A stretch of 64,000 bases of DNA from RYN-428 sp035551995 (GTDB taxonomy: Bacteria; Planctomycetota; Phycisphaerae; Tepidisphaerales; Tepidisphaeraceae). The notes beneath the pieces are model-generated. The model was not told the DNA's origin, ran no database searches, and saw only the letters and a list, made by a program, of their open reading frames with translations. Each line of letters starts with the position of its first letter. Position 1 is the first letter of the stretch. Made by a program: the position numbers and the translations under genes. Below are positions 19,587-28,332 of this stretch, one piece after another. Where the stretch lies: the NCBI GenBank assembly GCA_035551995.1, contig DASZME010000071.1, forward strand, positions 40,526 to 104,525, read 5' to 3'.

Positions 19587-21485
19587 ATGTGCGGAATCGC
19601 CGGCATTATTACTTTACGCCAGGAAATGGCACGCCGCGCGCTGCCGGCGATGGTGGCGTGTCAGAAACACCGCGGACCAGACGATTCGGGCGAAATATAT
19701 CTGCCGTTCGGCGAGCGTTTTCTGGGGCTGGGCCATCGGCGTTTATCCATTCTCGATCTGACGGCGGCGGGGCATCAGCCGATGACCCATCCGATCACCG
19801 GAGATCGGATTATCTTCAACGGCGAAATCTACAATTTTTTGGATTTGCGAAAAGAACTGGAAGAACTCGGGGAAAAATTCGTCGGCCACTGCGATACGGA
19901 AGTGATGCTGCACGCCCTGGCCCGGTGGGGACCGGAGGCGATTCGAAAATTCGCCGGCATGTACGCGTTTGCGTTTTATGACGTAAAGCGAGATCGGCTG
20001 ATTCTCGGCCGCGATCCGCTTGGAATCAAGCCGCTTTACGTCGCCGAAGTTGACGGCGTCTTTTTGTTCGCGAGCGAGTTGCGCTCGATTCTGGCCTCGG
20101 ATCTTGTCCCGCGAAAACTGGATCGGCAGGCGGTGGCCGGCATGCTCGCGTACGGCGCCGTGCAGGAGCCTTCCACAATCGTCCAGCGCGTGCGGATGTT
20201 TCCGGCGGGTCATTACCAGGTCTACGACGCCAAGACATCGCGCGGAGCCGAGCCGGCGCCGTTTTGGGATTTCCCACGCCCGCGCGCGGGAATGACGCAG
20301 ATGGATGCAGTGGAGTCGGTACGAGAGACGCTGGATCTGGCGGTTCGCGATCATTTGGTCGCCGACGTTCCGGTGGGAGTGTTTCTTTCGTCGGGATTGG
20401 ACAGCACGATCATCGCCGGCCTTGCGGCGCGTCACACGCGCCGGCTTCGCAGTTTCACCGTCAGCTTTGCCGACGCCCCGGACATGAGCGAACGCGCGCT
20501 GGCCGACGAAACGGCACGCCTCTTTGGCCTCGAGCAGACGAACATCGACATCAGCGCCGCCGACGCCCAGTCCGCCGCCGTCGCGTGGCTTGGCGCCCTT
20601 GATCAACCGTCGATCGACGGATTAAACGTCTATGTCATTTCCAAGGCCGTGCGCGGGCAGGGGATTGCCGTCGCCCTGTCCGGCCAGGGCGGCGATGAAC
20701 TTTTCGGCGGATATCCGAGCTTTTCCGATGTGCCAAGAATTCGACGGCTGCTGTCGCGAATGAAATGGATGGCGCCAGGCGTTCGCGCGGGAATGATGTC
20801 GATTGCCTCAGCCGGCAAGAGCCGCACGACGCGCCAAAAGCTTGCCGATATGTCGCGCACCGACGGCGGCGTTCTGGCCCTGGCCCTGCAGCGCCGTCGG
20901 GCGATGACCGACGATCAGCTTGCCGCTCTTGGTCTTCGCGCGGCCGACCTGGGGCTTGACCAAGGTTTTCACCTGTTCGACGCGACGGCCGATATTCAAA
21001 CGAACGGCGCCGACGCCATCGCGGAGATTTCTCAAATCGAATCACGTTTCTACCAAGGAAACATGCTTCTGCGTGATTCCGACGTCAACGGCATGGCCCA
21101 CAGTCTGGAAATCCGCGTGCCGATTCTCGACCAGCGCGTCGCCGAGCTTGCTTATGGCATTCCCGGTTCAATCCGTCTGCCGAAAGGAAAAGCCGACAAG
21201 CATCTTTTGCGCACGGCTTTCCCCGACTTGCTGCGGCCGCAGCTTTTATCGCAAGGCAAACGCGGCTTCTCGCTCCCCATCCGCCGTTGGATGCTCGGCC
21301 CCCTGCGCGAGTTGTGCGAGCAAGGTCTGGCCCATTTGAAAAGCCAGGGTTTGCTCAAGCCGGAAGGAATTGACGCCGTCTGGCACGCATTTTTGCGTGA
21401 GCCGGAGACACCGATCTGGTCGCGGGCGTTTGCGTTGTGCGTGTTGGGATTGCATGCGAAGAAGTTGGGATTGACGGTGTCGTAA
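19587..21485 (+). CDS. asnB: Glutamine-hydrolysing asparagine synthase-like protein
   Basis: 632 residues. Start fixed by MCGIAGIITLRQEM, where Cys2 becomes the N-terminal nucleophile after Met removal. An N-terminal glutaminase domain (KHRGPDDSGEIY, GLGHRRLSILDLTAAGHQPM, FNGEIYNF) is followed by a synthetase domain (VPVGVFLSSGLDST, SFTVSFADAPDMSE, ALSGQGGDELFGGY) with an intact ATP-binding SGGxDS-like motif. In exopolysaccharide clusters such enzymes often amidate a glycan or sugar acid instead of making free Asn; the neighbours here make that reading attractive. The frame is open upstream of the Met but antisense to the GT4 gene. Confidence 0.93.
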   Translation: MCGIAGIITLRQEMARRALPAMVACQKHRGPDDSGEIYLPFGERFLGLGHRRLSILDLTAAGHQPMTHPITGDRIIFNGEIYNFLDLRKELEELGEKFVGHCDTEVMLHALARWGPEAIRKFAGMYAFAFYDVKRDRLILGRDPLGIKPLYVAEVDGVFLFASELRSILASDLVPRKLDRQAVAGMLAYGAVQEPSTIVQRVRMFPAGHYQVYDAKTSRGAEPAPFWDFPRPRAGMTQMDAVESVRETLDLAVRDHLVADVPVGVFLSSGLDSTIIAGLAARHTRRLRSFTVSFADAPDMSERALADETARLFGLEQTNIDISAADAQSAAVAWLGALDQPSIDGLNVYVISKAVRGQGIAVALSGQGGDELFGGYPSFSDVPRIRRLLSRMKWMAPGVRAGMMSIASAGKSRTTRQKLADMSRTDGGVLALALQRRRAMTDDQLAALGLRAADLGLDQGFHLFDATADIQTNGADAIAEISQIESRFYQGNMLLRDSDVNGMAHSLEIRVPILDQRVAELAYGIPGSIRLPKGKADKHLLRTAFPDLLRPQLLSQGKRGFSLPIRRWMLGPLRELCEQGLAHLKSQGLLKPEGIDAVWHAFLREPETPIWSRAFALCVLGLHAKKLGLTVS

Positions 21486-21491
21486 GGCGCC

Positions 21492-21590
21492 ATGGAGGGC
21501 GAGGCGCGAGAATGGTTCCACGAAATTCTGCCGAATGACCATCTTTTAGAACAAGAAACGTATCTCACCCTGATAAATAATCCCGACTGA
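21492..21590 (+). CDS. Possible 32-residue ORF
   Basis: Begins 6 bp after asnB with ATG 21492; reads MEGEAREWFHEILPNDHLLE then QETYLTLINNPD and a stop. The composition looks protein-like but it has no clear ribosome site and no family is recognised. It could be a decayed fragment. The rest of the 239-bp gap to 21725 holds nothing I can name. Confidence 0.2.
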   Translation: MEGEAREWFHEILPNDHLLEQETYLTLINNPD

Positions 21591-21724
21591 AGATTTACGC
21601 GGCATAACCTCAAGAACGGCTGCGAAGATTTCCACGACATCGTAGTATAAAGTGACGAACGGCCAGCGGATGGTATTTTGGCGTGAGTTCAACCGTCTGG
21701 CGATTTTCTTGTCGAGCTGACCCT

Positions 21725-23008
21725 ATGCAACGTTTATTCTCCACTGTCATCGTCGCGGCGATTGTCTTCTGCTCCTTCGCCCATGCCGAGGAAAACTGGC
21801 CTCAGTTCCGCGGTCCTACCGGCCAGGGAGTTTCCGACGCCAAGAATCTTCCGCTTCACTTCAGCGATACGCAAAACGTGAAGTGGAAGACCGCCATTCA
21901 CGGCAAGGCGTGGTCGTCGCCGGTGATTTGGAAAGATCAGATTTGGCTCAGCGCCGCGACCGCCGACGGCCATGAGCTGTCGGCGGTCTGCGTCGATAAA
22001 AACACCGGAAAAATACTGATCGATCAAGTATTGTTCCACATCGAGACGCCGCAGTTTTGTATCGCGTTCAATAGTTATGGATCGCCGACGCCGTGCATCG
22101 AGGAAGGGAGGGTTTATATCACGTTTGGGTCGGCGGGCACCGCATGCCTCGACACTAAAAATGGCGGGGTTCTCTGGCGGCGGACCGATTTCGTCTGCAA
22201 CCATTTCCGCGGCCCCGGATCATCGCCATTGCTGTGGGATGGACTGCTCATCATGAATTTCGACGGCAGCGATTTTCAGTTCATCGTGGCCCTCGATAAA
22301 ACCACCGGGAAAACCGTCTGGAAAACCCCGCGGTCCATCGACTACAAAGATCTTGGCGCCGACGGAAAACCACGCGGCGAAGGCGATTTCCGCAAGGCGT
22401 TTTCCACGCCTCGCCTGATGCCGTTTGAGGGCAAGCCGACAATCATCAGCATCGGCTCGCATGCCTCGTATTGTTATGACGCCTTCAACGGCAAGGAAAT
22501 CTGGCGCACCGAATATCGCGACGGCCATTCCGGTTCCCTCACCCCCGTCGTCGGCGATGGACTGGTCTACATCGGCACCGGCGCCGGCGCCACCGAACTC
22601 TGGGCGATCAAGCCGGGCGGGCATGGCGTCGTCAATGACACGAACGTGGTCTGGAAAGTGAAGAAAAAGGTCCCCACGCGGCCTTCGCCTGTCCTGGTGG
22701 ACGGGCTGCTCTATATGACCAACGACGCCGGGATCGTGAGTTGCGTTGACGCCAAGAGCGGGGATGAAATCTGGCACGGCCGCATCGACGGAAAATATTC
22801 GGCTTCGCCGCTGTACGGCGGCGGTCGCATTTATTTTTTCAGCGAGGACGGGAAAGTCGCGGTTTTGGCGGCGGGTCGAGAATTTAAGCAACTTGCGGAA
22901 AATACGCTGGACGCGGGGATCATGGGATGTGCCGCGGTCAGCGGGAATGCGTTGTATATCCGAACGAAAACGAGCCTGTATCGCATCGAGGATGCGGGTC
23001 AACATTAG
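21725..23008 (+). CDS. Secreted PQQ-like beta-propeller protein
   Basis: 427 residues from ATG 21725. A signal peptide MQRLFSTVIVAAIVFCSFAH is followed by WPQFRGPTGQGVSDAKNLP, the typical opening of planctomycete PQQ-like propellers. Repeats such as VSCVDAKSGDEIWHGRIDGK, YSASPLYGGGRIYFFSEDGK and YIGTGAGATELWAIKPGG are 8-bladed quinoprotein-type motifs. It lacks dehydrogenase residues seen in true quinoproteins, so it is best called a propeller of unknown ligand. Monocistronic, with the alcohol dehydrogenase gene 111 bp downstream. A truncated relative may be present as the pseudogene at 30078. Confidence 0.9.
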   Translation: MQRLFSTVIVAAIVFCSFAHAEENWPQFRGPTGQGVSDAKNLPLHFSDTQNVKWKTAIHGKAWSSPVIWKDQIWLSAATADGHELSAVCVDKNTGKILIDQVLFHIETPQFCIAFNSYGSPTPCIEEGRVYITFGSAGTACLDTKNGGVLWRRTDFVCNHFRGPGSSPLLWDGLLIMNFDGSDFQFIVALDKTTGKTVWKTPRSIDYKDLGADGKPRGEGDFRKAFSTPRLMPFEGKPTIISIGSHASYCYDAFNGKEIWRTEYRDGHSGSLTPVVGDGLVYIGTGAGATELWAIKPGGHGVVNDTNVVWKVKKKVPTRPSPVLVDGLLYMTNDAGIVSCVDAKSGDEIWHGRIDGKYSASPLYGGGRIYFFSEDGKVAVLAAGREFKQLAENTLDAGIMGCAAVSGNALYIRTKTSLYRIEDAGQH

Positions 23009-23119
23009 TTTTGTTTGACGGACGTTAGGTGGAGCGGGAGAACTGGTCACCGGAGTTGCCCAGTCCGGCAGTCGGGGATAACGGCGCCTTTATCATCGCG
23101 CCCTGGACGTGCGGAAATT

Positions 23120-24145
23120 ATGAAAGCCATTCAACTAAAAGAGCCGGGACATTTCGCGCGGATTGATGTCGCCGAGCCGTCGGCGCCCGCCGCCGGGCAG
23201 GCGCTGGTGCGCGTTCATCGCGTCGGAATTTGCGGGACCGACATTAGCGGGTTCCTCGGCAAAATGCCTTTTTTCAGCTATCCCCGAATTCCCGGCCACG
23301 AATTGGGCGTCGAAGTGCTTGCCGTCGGATCAGGCGTAACGAATGTCAAACCCGGCGATCGCTGTTCGGTCGAACCGTACATGAACTGCGGCGATTGTCA
23401 CGCCTGCCGAAAGGGCGCCAGCAATTGTTGCGCGAATCTGAAGGTCCTTGGCGTCATGACCGACGGCGGGCTCTGCGAGCGCTTCGTTCTTCCCGCCCAT
23501 AAACTCCATCCTTCGACCGAACTTTCCTTCGAGCAATTGGCGCTGGTGGAAACGCTGGCGATCGGTTGCCATGCAGTCGATCGGTCGGCGCTGGTCAAGA
23601 GCGAAGACTGCCTCATCATCGGCGCCGGTCCCATCGGATTGTCGGCCATCGTCTTCGCCAAACTGACCGGCGCGCGAATCATCGTGCTGGACATGAACCG
23701 CCAGCGGCTCGATTTCTGCAAGGAGGTCATGGGCGTCGATGAAACGATCGTGCTTGGCGACGGCGTTGAAAAAGAGATTCGCGCGATCACCAACGGCGAC
23801 AATCCCGACGTGGTGATCGACGCCACCGGAAGCAACGTGTCGATGAGCAACGCCTTCGGATATGTCGCGCCGACGGGGCGATTGGTTTACGTTGGCATCA
23901 CGACAAAGGAAGTGACGTTTAAGCATCCGGTTTTCCATCGGCCGGAAGGGACGCTGCTTTGCAGCCGCAACGCGCTGCCGCGGGATTTTGCGCGGATAAT
24001 CCGATTGATCGAAGAAGGGAAAATCAACACCAAGCCATGGGTCACCCATCGGACGGCGTTTGATTCGTTGATCGCCTATTTTCCGAGCTTTACCAGGCCG
24101 GAAACGGGCGTGATAAAAGCGGTGGTCGAGATGGAGGGAGAATAA
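23120..24145 (+). CDS. Zinc-binding alcohol dehydrogenase family protein
   Basis: 341 residues from ATG 23120. MDR fold: VHRVGICGTDISGF with catalytic-zinc Cys38, GHELGVEV with H60 and E61, and a structural-zinc set C90, C93, C96 and C104 (NCGDCHACRKG). The NAD-binding motif is IIGAGPIGLSAIVFAKLTGA. The closest match by pattern is the sorbitol/threonine/idonate or galactonate dehydrogenase branch. It overlaps nothing, but the next gene starts one base after its stop, so the pair probably forms a sugar or polyol catabolic operon. Substrate uncertain. Confidence 0.9.
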   Translation: MKAIQLKEPGHFARIDVAEPSAPAAGQALVRVHRVGICGTDISGFLGKMPFFSYPRIPGHELGVEVLAVGSGVTNVKPGDRCSVEPYMNCGDCHACRKGASNCCANLKVLGVMTDGGLCERFVLPAHKLHPSTELSFEQLALVETLAIGCHAVDRSALVKSEDCLIIGAGPIGLSAIVFAKLTGARIIVLDMNRQRLDFCKEVMGVDETIVLGDGVEKEIRAITNGDNPDVVIDATGSNVSMSNAFGYVAPTGRLVYVGITTKEVTFKHPVFHRPEGTLLCSRNALPRDFARIIRLIEEGKINTKPWVTHRTAFDSLIAYFPSFTRPETGVIKAVVEMEGE

Positions 24146-24146
24146 T

Positions 24147-24983
24147 TTGCGCTCCGCAGTCACAATCAGTCTGATCAAGGAAGCCCGAGGCGGCCCGTTT
24201 ATTTATTGGGACGATCTGCCGGGATCGATTCGCAAAGCGGCGAGTCTCGGCTTTGACGCGGTGGAAATTTTCCCGCCGGCGGGAGATGCGATCCCCGCCG
24301 ATCAAATTCTGCCGCTCCTGAAGGAAAGCAAGCTGAAAGTTTCGGCCATCGGAACCGGTGGCGGATGGGTGCTTCATAAATTAACCCTGACCAATGCCGA
24401 CGCCGACATTCGTCGGCGGGCGACGGAATTTATTCGCTCGATCATCGACGCGGCCGGCGCTCTGGGCGCTCCTGCGATCGTGGGGTCCATGCAGGGGCGC
24501 TGGTGCGAAGCCGTCGGACAAGATCTGGCGATGCATTATCTGCAATCCGCCTTGAACGATCTTGGCGAGCACGCGAAAAAGTATAATGTCCCGTTGATCT
24601 ACGAGCCGCTCAACCGCTATGAGACCAACATCATCAACACGCTCGGCCAAGGCGCCGCGCTGCTGTCGAACCTCAAGACCACGAACGTGAAATTGCTGGC
24701 GGATTTGTTTCATTTGAATATCGAAGAAGCGAATATCGCCGAATCGATCCGCCACGCCGCCGCGGCAATCGGGCACGTTCATCTGGCCGATTCCAATCGC
24801 CGGCCGGCCACGCTGGGCCACACCGATTTCGCGTCGATCGCGCAGGCTTTGGCGGAGATCAGTTATGGCGGATACGTGTCGGCCGAGTGTCTGCCGTACC
24901 CCGATTCCGACGCGGCGGCGGAATCGACGATCAAAGCGTTTAACCGGTTCTTCGCCCCGCTGACGCCGATCGGGCCGCATTGA
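24147..24983 (+). CDS. Sugar phosphate isomerase/epimerase-like TIM barrel
   Basis: 278 residues, TTG start at 24147 with AGGGAG well placed before it (24135-24140). TIM barrel with SLGFDAVEIFPPAGD, VGSMQGRWCEA, YNVPLIYEPLNRYETNIINT, VKLLADLFHLNIEEANIAES and IGHVHLADSNRRPATLGHTD. The metal-binding Glu, Asp and His positions of the AP-endonuclease-2 superfamily are present. It follows the dehydrogenase by one base and probably acts in the same sugar pathway, isomerising or epimerising the product. No signal peptide, so cytoplasmic. Confidence 0.9.
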   Translation: MRSAVTISLIKEARGGPFIYWDDLPGSIRKAASLGFDAVEIFPPAGDAIPADQILPLLKESKLKVSAIGTGGGWVLHKLTLTNADADIRRRATEFIRSIIDAAGALGAPAIVGSMQGRWCEAVGQDLAMHYLQSALNDLGEHAKKYNVPLIYEPLNRYETNIINTLGQGAALLSNLKTTNVKLLADLFHLNIEEANIAESIRHAAAAIGHVHLADSNRRPATLGHTDFASIAQALAEISYGGYVSAECLPYPDSDAAAESTIKAFNRFFAPLTPIGPH

Positions 24984-24985
24984 GG

Positions 24986-25738
24986 TCATCGTTTTTTCGG
25001 CGCCGCCGGCAGGAATAGCGCCGCCACAATCGCCGCGGCGGCAATGGCGGCCGTCTCGATACGCAGGATATTTTCTCCCAACCGCACGGGAAGTATCGCG
25101 CCGGCCCCAAACGCATCAAGTTCGTCGCCGCTCCATCCGCCCTCGGGGCCGATGAACAGCGTGAGCGATTCCGAGCCGCGCGCGGAATCGACGGCGTCGG
25201 CGGCGCTGACGCCGGGAATCTCCGTCGTGCAGACCCATCCGCGCGCGCCTTCATCGCGAAGAGCCGCGACGCTTGCGATCGCCGATTCCAACTGCGTCAG
25301 GGGGTCGATGCGCATCACGCCGGCCCTTCGCGATTGTTTGGCCGACTCGGTGGCGATGCGCATCCAGCGTTCGCGTTTTCCTCTTCCTTCGGGAAGCACG
25401 ACGCTTCTGGCCGCGGCGACGGGGATGAACGCCGACGCGCCCAATTCGCTTAATTTCTCGACCATCCAATCGGCGCGATCCCCCTTGGGAACCGCCGCCG
25501 CCACGCTCCATTGCAGGCCGCGCGCCGATACCGGGGCGTCGACGCTCGATACGCGAACGGAGACCGCGCCGTCGCCATAATAAGAAATGACGCCTGCCGC
25601 GGACGCGCCGGCATCGTCGAAGAGTTCGACTTCCGCGCCGATTCCCAGACGTAGGACGTCGCGCGCATGGTGGGCCTGCGCGGGATCAAGCGGTAGCTCG
25701 CCGGGCCGGAGAACGGGGACGTGAAAGCGTCGTGGCAC
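24986..25738 (-). CDS. rsmE: 16S rRNA (uracil1498-N3)-methyltransferase RsmE
   Basis: 250 residues from GTG 25738 (VPRRFHVPVL); a TTG at 25774 would add 12 residues. Family motifs: GDRADWMVEKLSELGASAFI, RIATESAKQSRRAGVMRIDP, LTLFIGPEGGWSGDELDAF and the SPOUT knot end VRLGENILRIETAAIAA. It methylates N3 of U1498 in the decoding centre of the 30S subunit using SAM. The N-terminal PUA-like part is present. Its stop lies two bases from the convergent TIM-barrel stop, leaving no room for separate terminators. Confidence 0.95.
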   Translation of the reverse strand: MPRRFHVPVLRPGELPLDPAQAHHARDVLRLGIGAEVELFDDAGASAAGVISYYGDGAVSVRVSSVDAPVSARGLQWSVAAAVPKGDRADWMVEKLSELGASAFIPVAAARSVVLPEGRGKRERWMRIATESAKQSRRAGVMRIDPLTQLESAIASVAALRDEGARGWVCTTEIPGVSAADAVDSARGSESLTLFIGPEGGWSGDELDAFGAGAILPVRLGENILRIETAAIAAAAIVAALFLPAAPKKR

Positions 25739-25872
25739 GCGGGGGATTATCGGCCGGCGGTTATGGGCTGGCAACTAATCGCTGGGCTTACGAAAGGCGC
25801 CGTTATGTCGAGCCGAACGGCGTCCGATAAGGGCCGGAGAGATTATCACGTTGGATATTGAAGGGAGCAGCC

Positions 25873-26445
25873 GTGGGCCAGGGTAAGGCGGAAGCGCCGG
25901 CCGCCGACGATTTACTTTCGCAGATGGCCGGCGATGAGATCGACCGCCTGCTGGCCGAGGCGGAGAATGAACCGCCCTTGCCGCCGGCTGCGCCGACGGC
26001 GCCGGCCGCTTCGACTGTGGCGCCGGCGTCTGCGGTCTCCGGCGAAACCGTCGCCGCGCCGTCCGCCGTCGGACAAACGCCGCCCGCTTCGACCGAGATG
26101 AAGTCTCCGCCAACCGGACAAGCCGCTCCAGCGCCCGCCGAAACAAAAACGGCACATGCCGACCACGTCGCGCCGGCGCCCGTGATCGCCGCGTCCCCGG
26201 CGCCGACCGCGCCCGCGGTTCAACCGATCCCCCATCCAATCATGGCGACGCCGGAGGTCGATGATCCGGCGCCGGCCACGCGCTTGGCGCTTGGTTCGGT
26301 TTTCATCCGCGTTTTGGAATTGTTGAATTCACCTCTTGACGACCTCGATGATTCGCTTCGGCAGACGATCGGATGGATCGCGATCGTCACGTTGTTCAAC
26401 GCGGTCGTCGTCCTCGGATATGTGCGTTTTTTCCGACACAAGTGA
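25873..26445 (+). CDS. Pro/Ala-rich protein with C-terminal membrane helix
   Basis: About 190 residues. GTG 25873 is preferred because AAGGGA sits six bases before it; TTG 25858 is an alternative. The N-terminus LLSQMAGDEIDRLLAEAEN is an amphipathic helix, followed by a low-complexity Ala/Pro segment (residues about 40-130), then SVFIRVLELLNSPLDDLDDS and a single helix IGWIAIVTLFNAVVVLGYV. A tail-anchored arrangement with a long disordered arm. I do not recognise a family; the fold recurs in planctomycetes. It is the mirror image of the 63234 protein in design. Confidence 0.65.
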   Translation: MGQGKAEAPAADDLLSQMAGDEIDRLLAEAENEPPLPPAAPTAPAASTVAPASAVSGETVAAPSAVGQTPPASTEMKSPPTGQAAPAPAETKTAHADHVAPAPVIAASPAPTAPAVQPIPHPIMATPEVDDPAPATRLALGSVFIRVLELLNSPLDDLDDSLRQTIGWIAIVTLFNAVVVLGYVRFFRHK

Positions 26446-26452
26446 GATGAAT

Positions 26453-28171
26453 TCAGGAGGATTGATCGTAATTCTGCGCGATCGGCATTCGTCTCCCAAA
26501 TCCAAACGCCCGGCTGGTGACCTTTAGCCCCGGCGCCGCCTGTCGGCGCTTATATTCGCTGCGGTCGATCAGCTTAACCACGCGATGAACGGTGGCCGGG
26601 TCGAATCCTTCGGAGATGATTTGAGCGACCCCTTTTTCCTCCTCCACATAGCGATTGAGAATCGCGTCCAGCACGTCATACGGCGGCAGCGAGTCCTGAT
26701 CCGTCTGATTGGCGCGCAGCTCGGCGCTGGGGGGCTTAGTGATCGTGTCGGCGGGAATCAAATCGCGGCCGGCCCGCTGATTGACGTAATGCGAAAGCTG
26801 ATAGACGACGGTTTTCGGCACGTCGCTGATGACGGCAAGGCCGCCACACATGTCGCCGTAGAGCGTGCAATACCCGACGGCAAGTTCGCTCTTATTGCCG
26901 GTGGTCAGCAGAAGGTGATTGAATTTATTCGAGAACGCCATCAGGATGGCGCCGCGCACGCGGGCTTGAATATTTTCTTCGGTGACATCGGGCGCCTGGC
27001 CGACGAAAGCGGCGGCGAGCATTGTTTCGTAGGCTTCGTGAGCGGGTTGAATCGGCACGATCTGAAAAGCGATGCCGAGGTTCTCAGCCAAGGCGCGGGC
27101 GTCGGCGATCGAACCTTCGGAACTGAATCGACTGGGCATCGCGATGCCTAAAACCTGCCCGGGCCCAAACGCAGCCACCGCCAGGGCAGCGGTAAGAGCC
27201 GAGTCGATTCCGCCGGAAAGACCCAGCACGACGCTCTTGAAGTTACACTTGCGAACATAGTCGCCCAGGCCCAGCACCAGCGCTTTGTAGATCGACGCGA
27301 TTCCTTCGGGGGAATGTTGCTGGCCATCGATATCGCCGACTCGATCGGCCACCCGCTTCACCGAGGCCGGCGCCGCGTCTTCAGCCTGCCATGCCTTCGC
27401 CGGCAAATCGACCACAAGCAGATCTTCTTCAAAATCCTTTGCCTGGGCGATCACATTTCCGCGCGCGTCAACCACCACGCTGTTGCCGTCGAAGACCAGC
27501 TCGTCATTTCCGCCAACCTGGTTCACATAGACCAGCGGGGCGCCGAACTGCTTTGCCTGTGACGCGAAGAGCGCCAATCGGAATTGATGTTTTGCGACGA
27601 CGAAGGGCGACGCGCTGGCGTTGACCATCACCTCCGCGCCCGCCGCGTGAAGGTCGGCGATCGGGTTGACGTGGTAAAGTTGATGCGGCGCCATTTTTTC
27701 GTCGTTCCAGAGATCCTCGCAGACGCTCAATCCGACCCGCCGACCCGCAACGGCGACGACGTTATGCCGATCGTCGCGCGGCCCCGGCTCAAAATACCGG
27801 CCTTCGTCGAAGACGTCGTACGTGGGCAGCAACTTCTTGAAATGCCTGCTGACGACGGCGCCGTCGCGCAGCAACGCCACCGCGTTGTGCAACTGACGGC
27901 CGACCGGCTGAGGATTCGGTTCGACATACCCGACGACGGCATCGATGCCGGCGACGCACGAGGCGATTAAATGCAGCGCCCGCAAATTATCCGCGATAAA
28001 TTGCGGCTTCAGCAGCAAGTCCTTGGGCGGATATCCGGTGACCGCCAGTTCGGGGAATACGACGAGCTGCGCGCCGGCCGTTTTCGCCTTTGTTATGAAA
28101 TCCACGATTTTTCGGACATTCCCGGCCAGGTCGCCGACGGTGGGGTTGATCTGTGCAAGTGCGATCCGCAT
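26453..28171 (-). CDS. nadE: Glutamine-dependent NAD+ synthetase
   Basis: 572 residues, two domains. The N-terminal nitrilase-type glutaminase has the Glu-Lys-Cys triad in FPELAVTGYPPKDLL (E41), HFKKLLPTYDVFDEGRYF and VGLSVCEDLWND. The C-terminal NAD synthetase domain has VVLGLSGGIDSALTAALAVA, LLTTGNKSELAVGYCTLYGD and ARDLIPADTITKPPSAELRA. It amidates deamido-NAD using glutamine and ATP, the last step of NAD synthesis. Length is standard for the bacterial two-domain form (an ammonia-only NadE is about 270 residues). Ends 8 bp from the convergent membrane protein. Confidence 0.97.
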   Translation of the reverse strand: MRIALAQINPTVGDLAGNVRKIVDFITKAKTAGAQLVVFPELAVTGYPPKDLLLKPQFIADNLRALHLIASCVAGIDAVVGYVEPNPQPVGRQLHNAVALLRDGAVVSRHFKKLLPTYDVFDEGRYFEPGPRDDRHNVVAVAGRRVGLSVCEDLWNDEKMAPHQLYHVNPIADLHAAGAEVMVNASASPFVVAKHQFRLALFASQAKQFGAPLVYVNQVGGNDELVFDGNSVVVDARGNVIAQAKDFEEDLLVVDLPAKAWQAEDAAPASVKRVADRVGDIDGQQHSPEGIASIYKALVLGLGDYVRKCNFKSVVLGLSGGIDSALTAALAVAAFGPGQVLGIAMPSRFSSEGSIADARALAENLGIAFQIVPIQPAHEAYETMLAAAFVGQAPDVTEENIQARVRGAILMAFSNKFNHLLLTTGNKSELAVGYCTLYGDMCGGLAVISDVPKTVVYQLSHYVNQRAGRDLIPADTITKPPSAELRANQTDQDSLPPYDVLDAILNRYVEEEKGVAQIISEGFDPATVHRVVKLIDRSEYKRRQAAPGLKVTSRAFGFGRRMPIAQNYDQSS

Positions 28172-28332
28172 GGCCAGAGTGTAGGGCGACTTTGAATCCG
28201 GTGTAAAGCGATTTTGGCTGAGGCGGAATCACCGACCGACCGGCGACCGGGGATCGCGCGGACGAGCGCGGATATGGTAAATCCATTTAACCGGATCGTC
28301 GTCGCTCCCGTTTGGCGACGTCGCGTGTCTGG

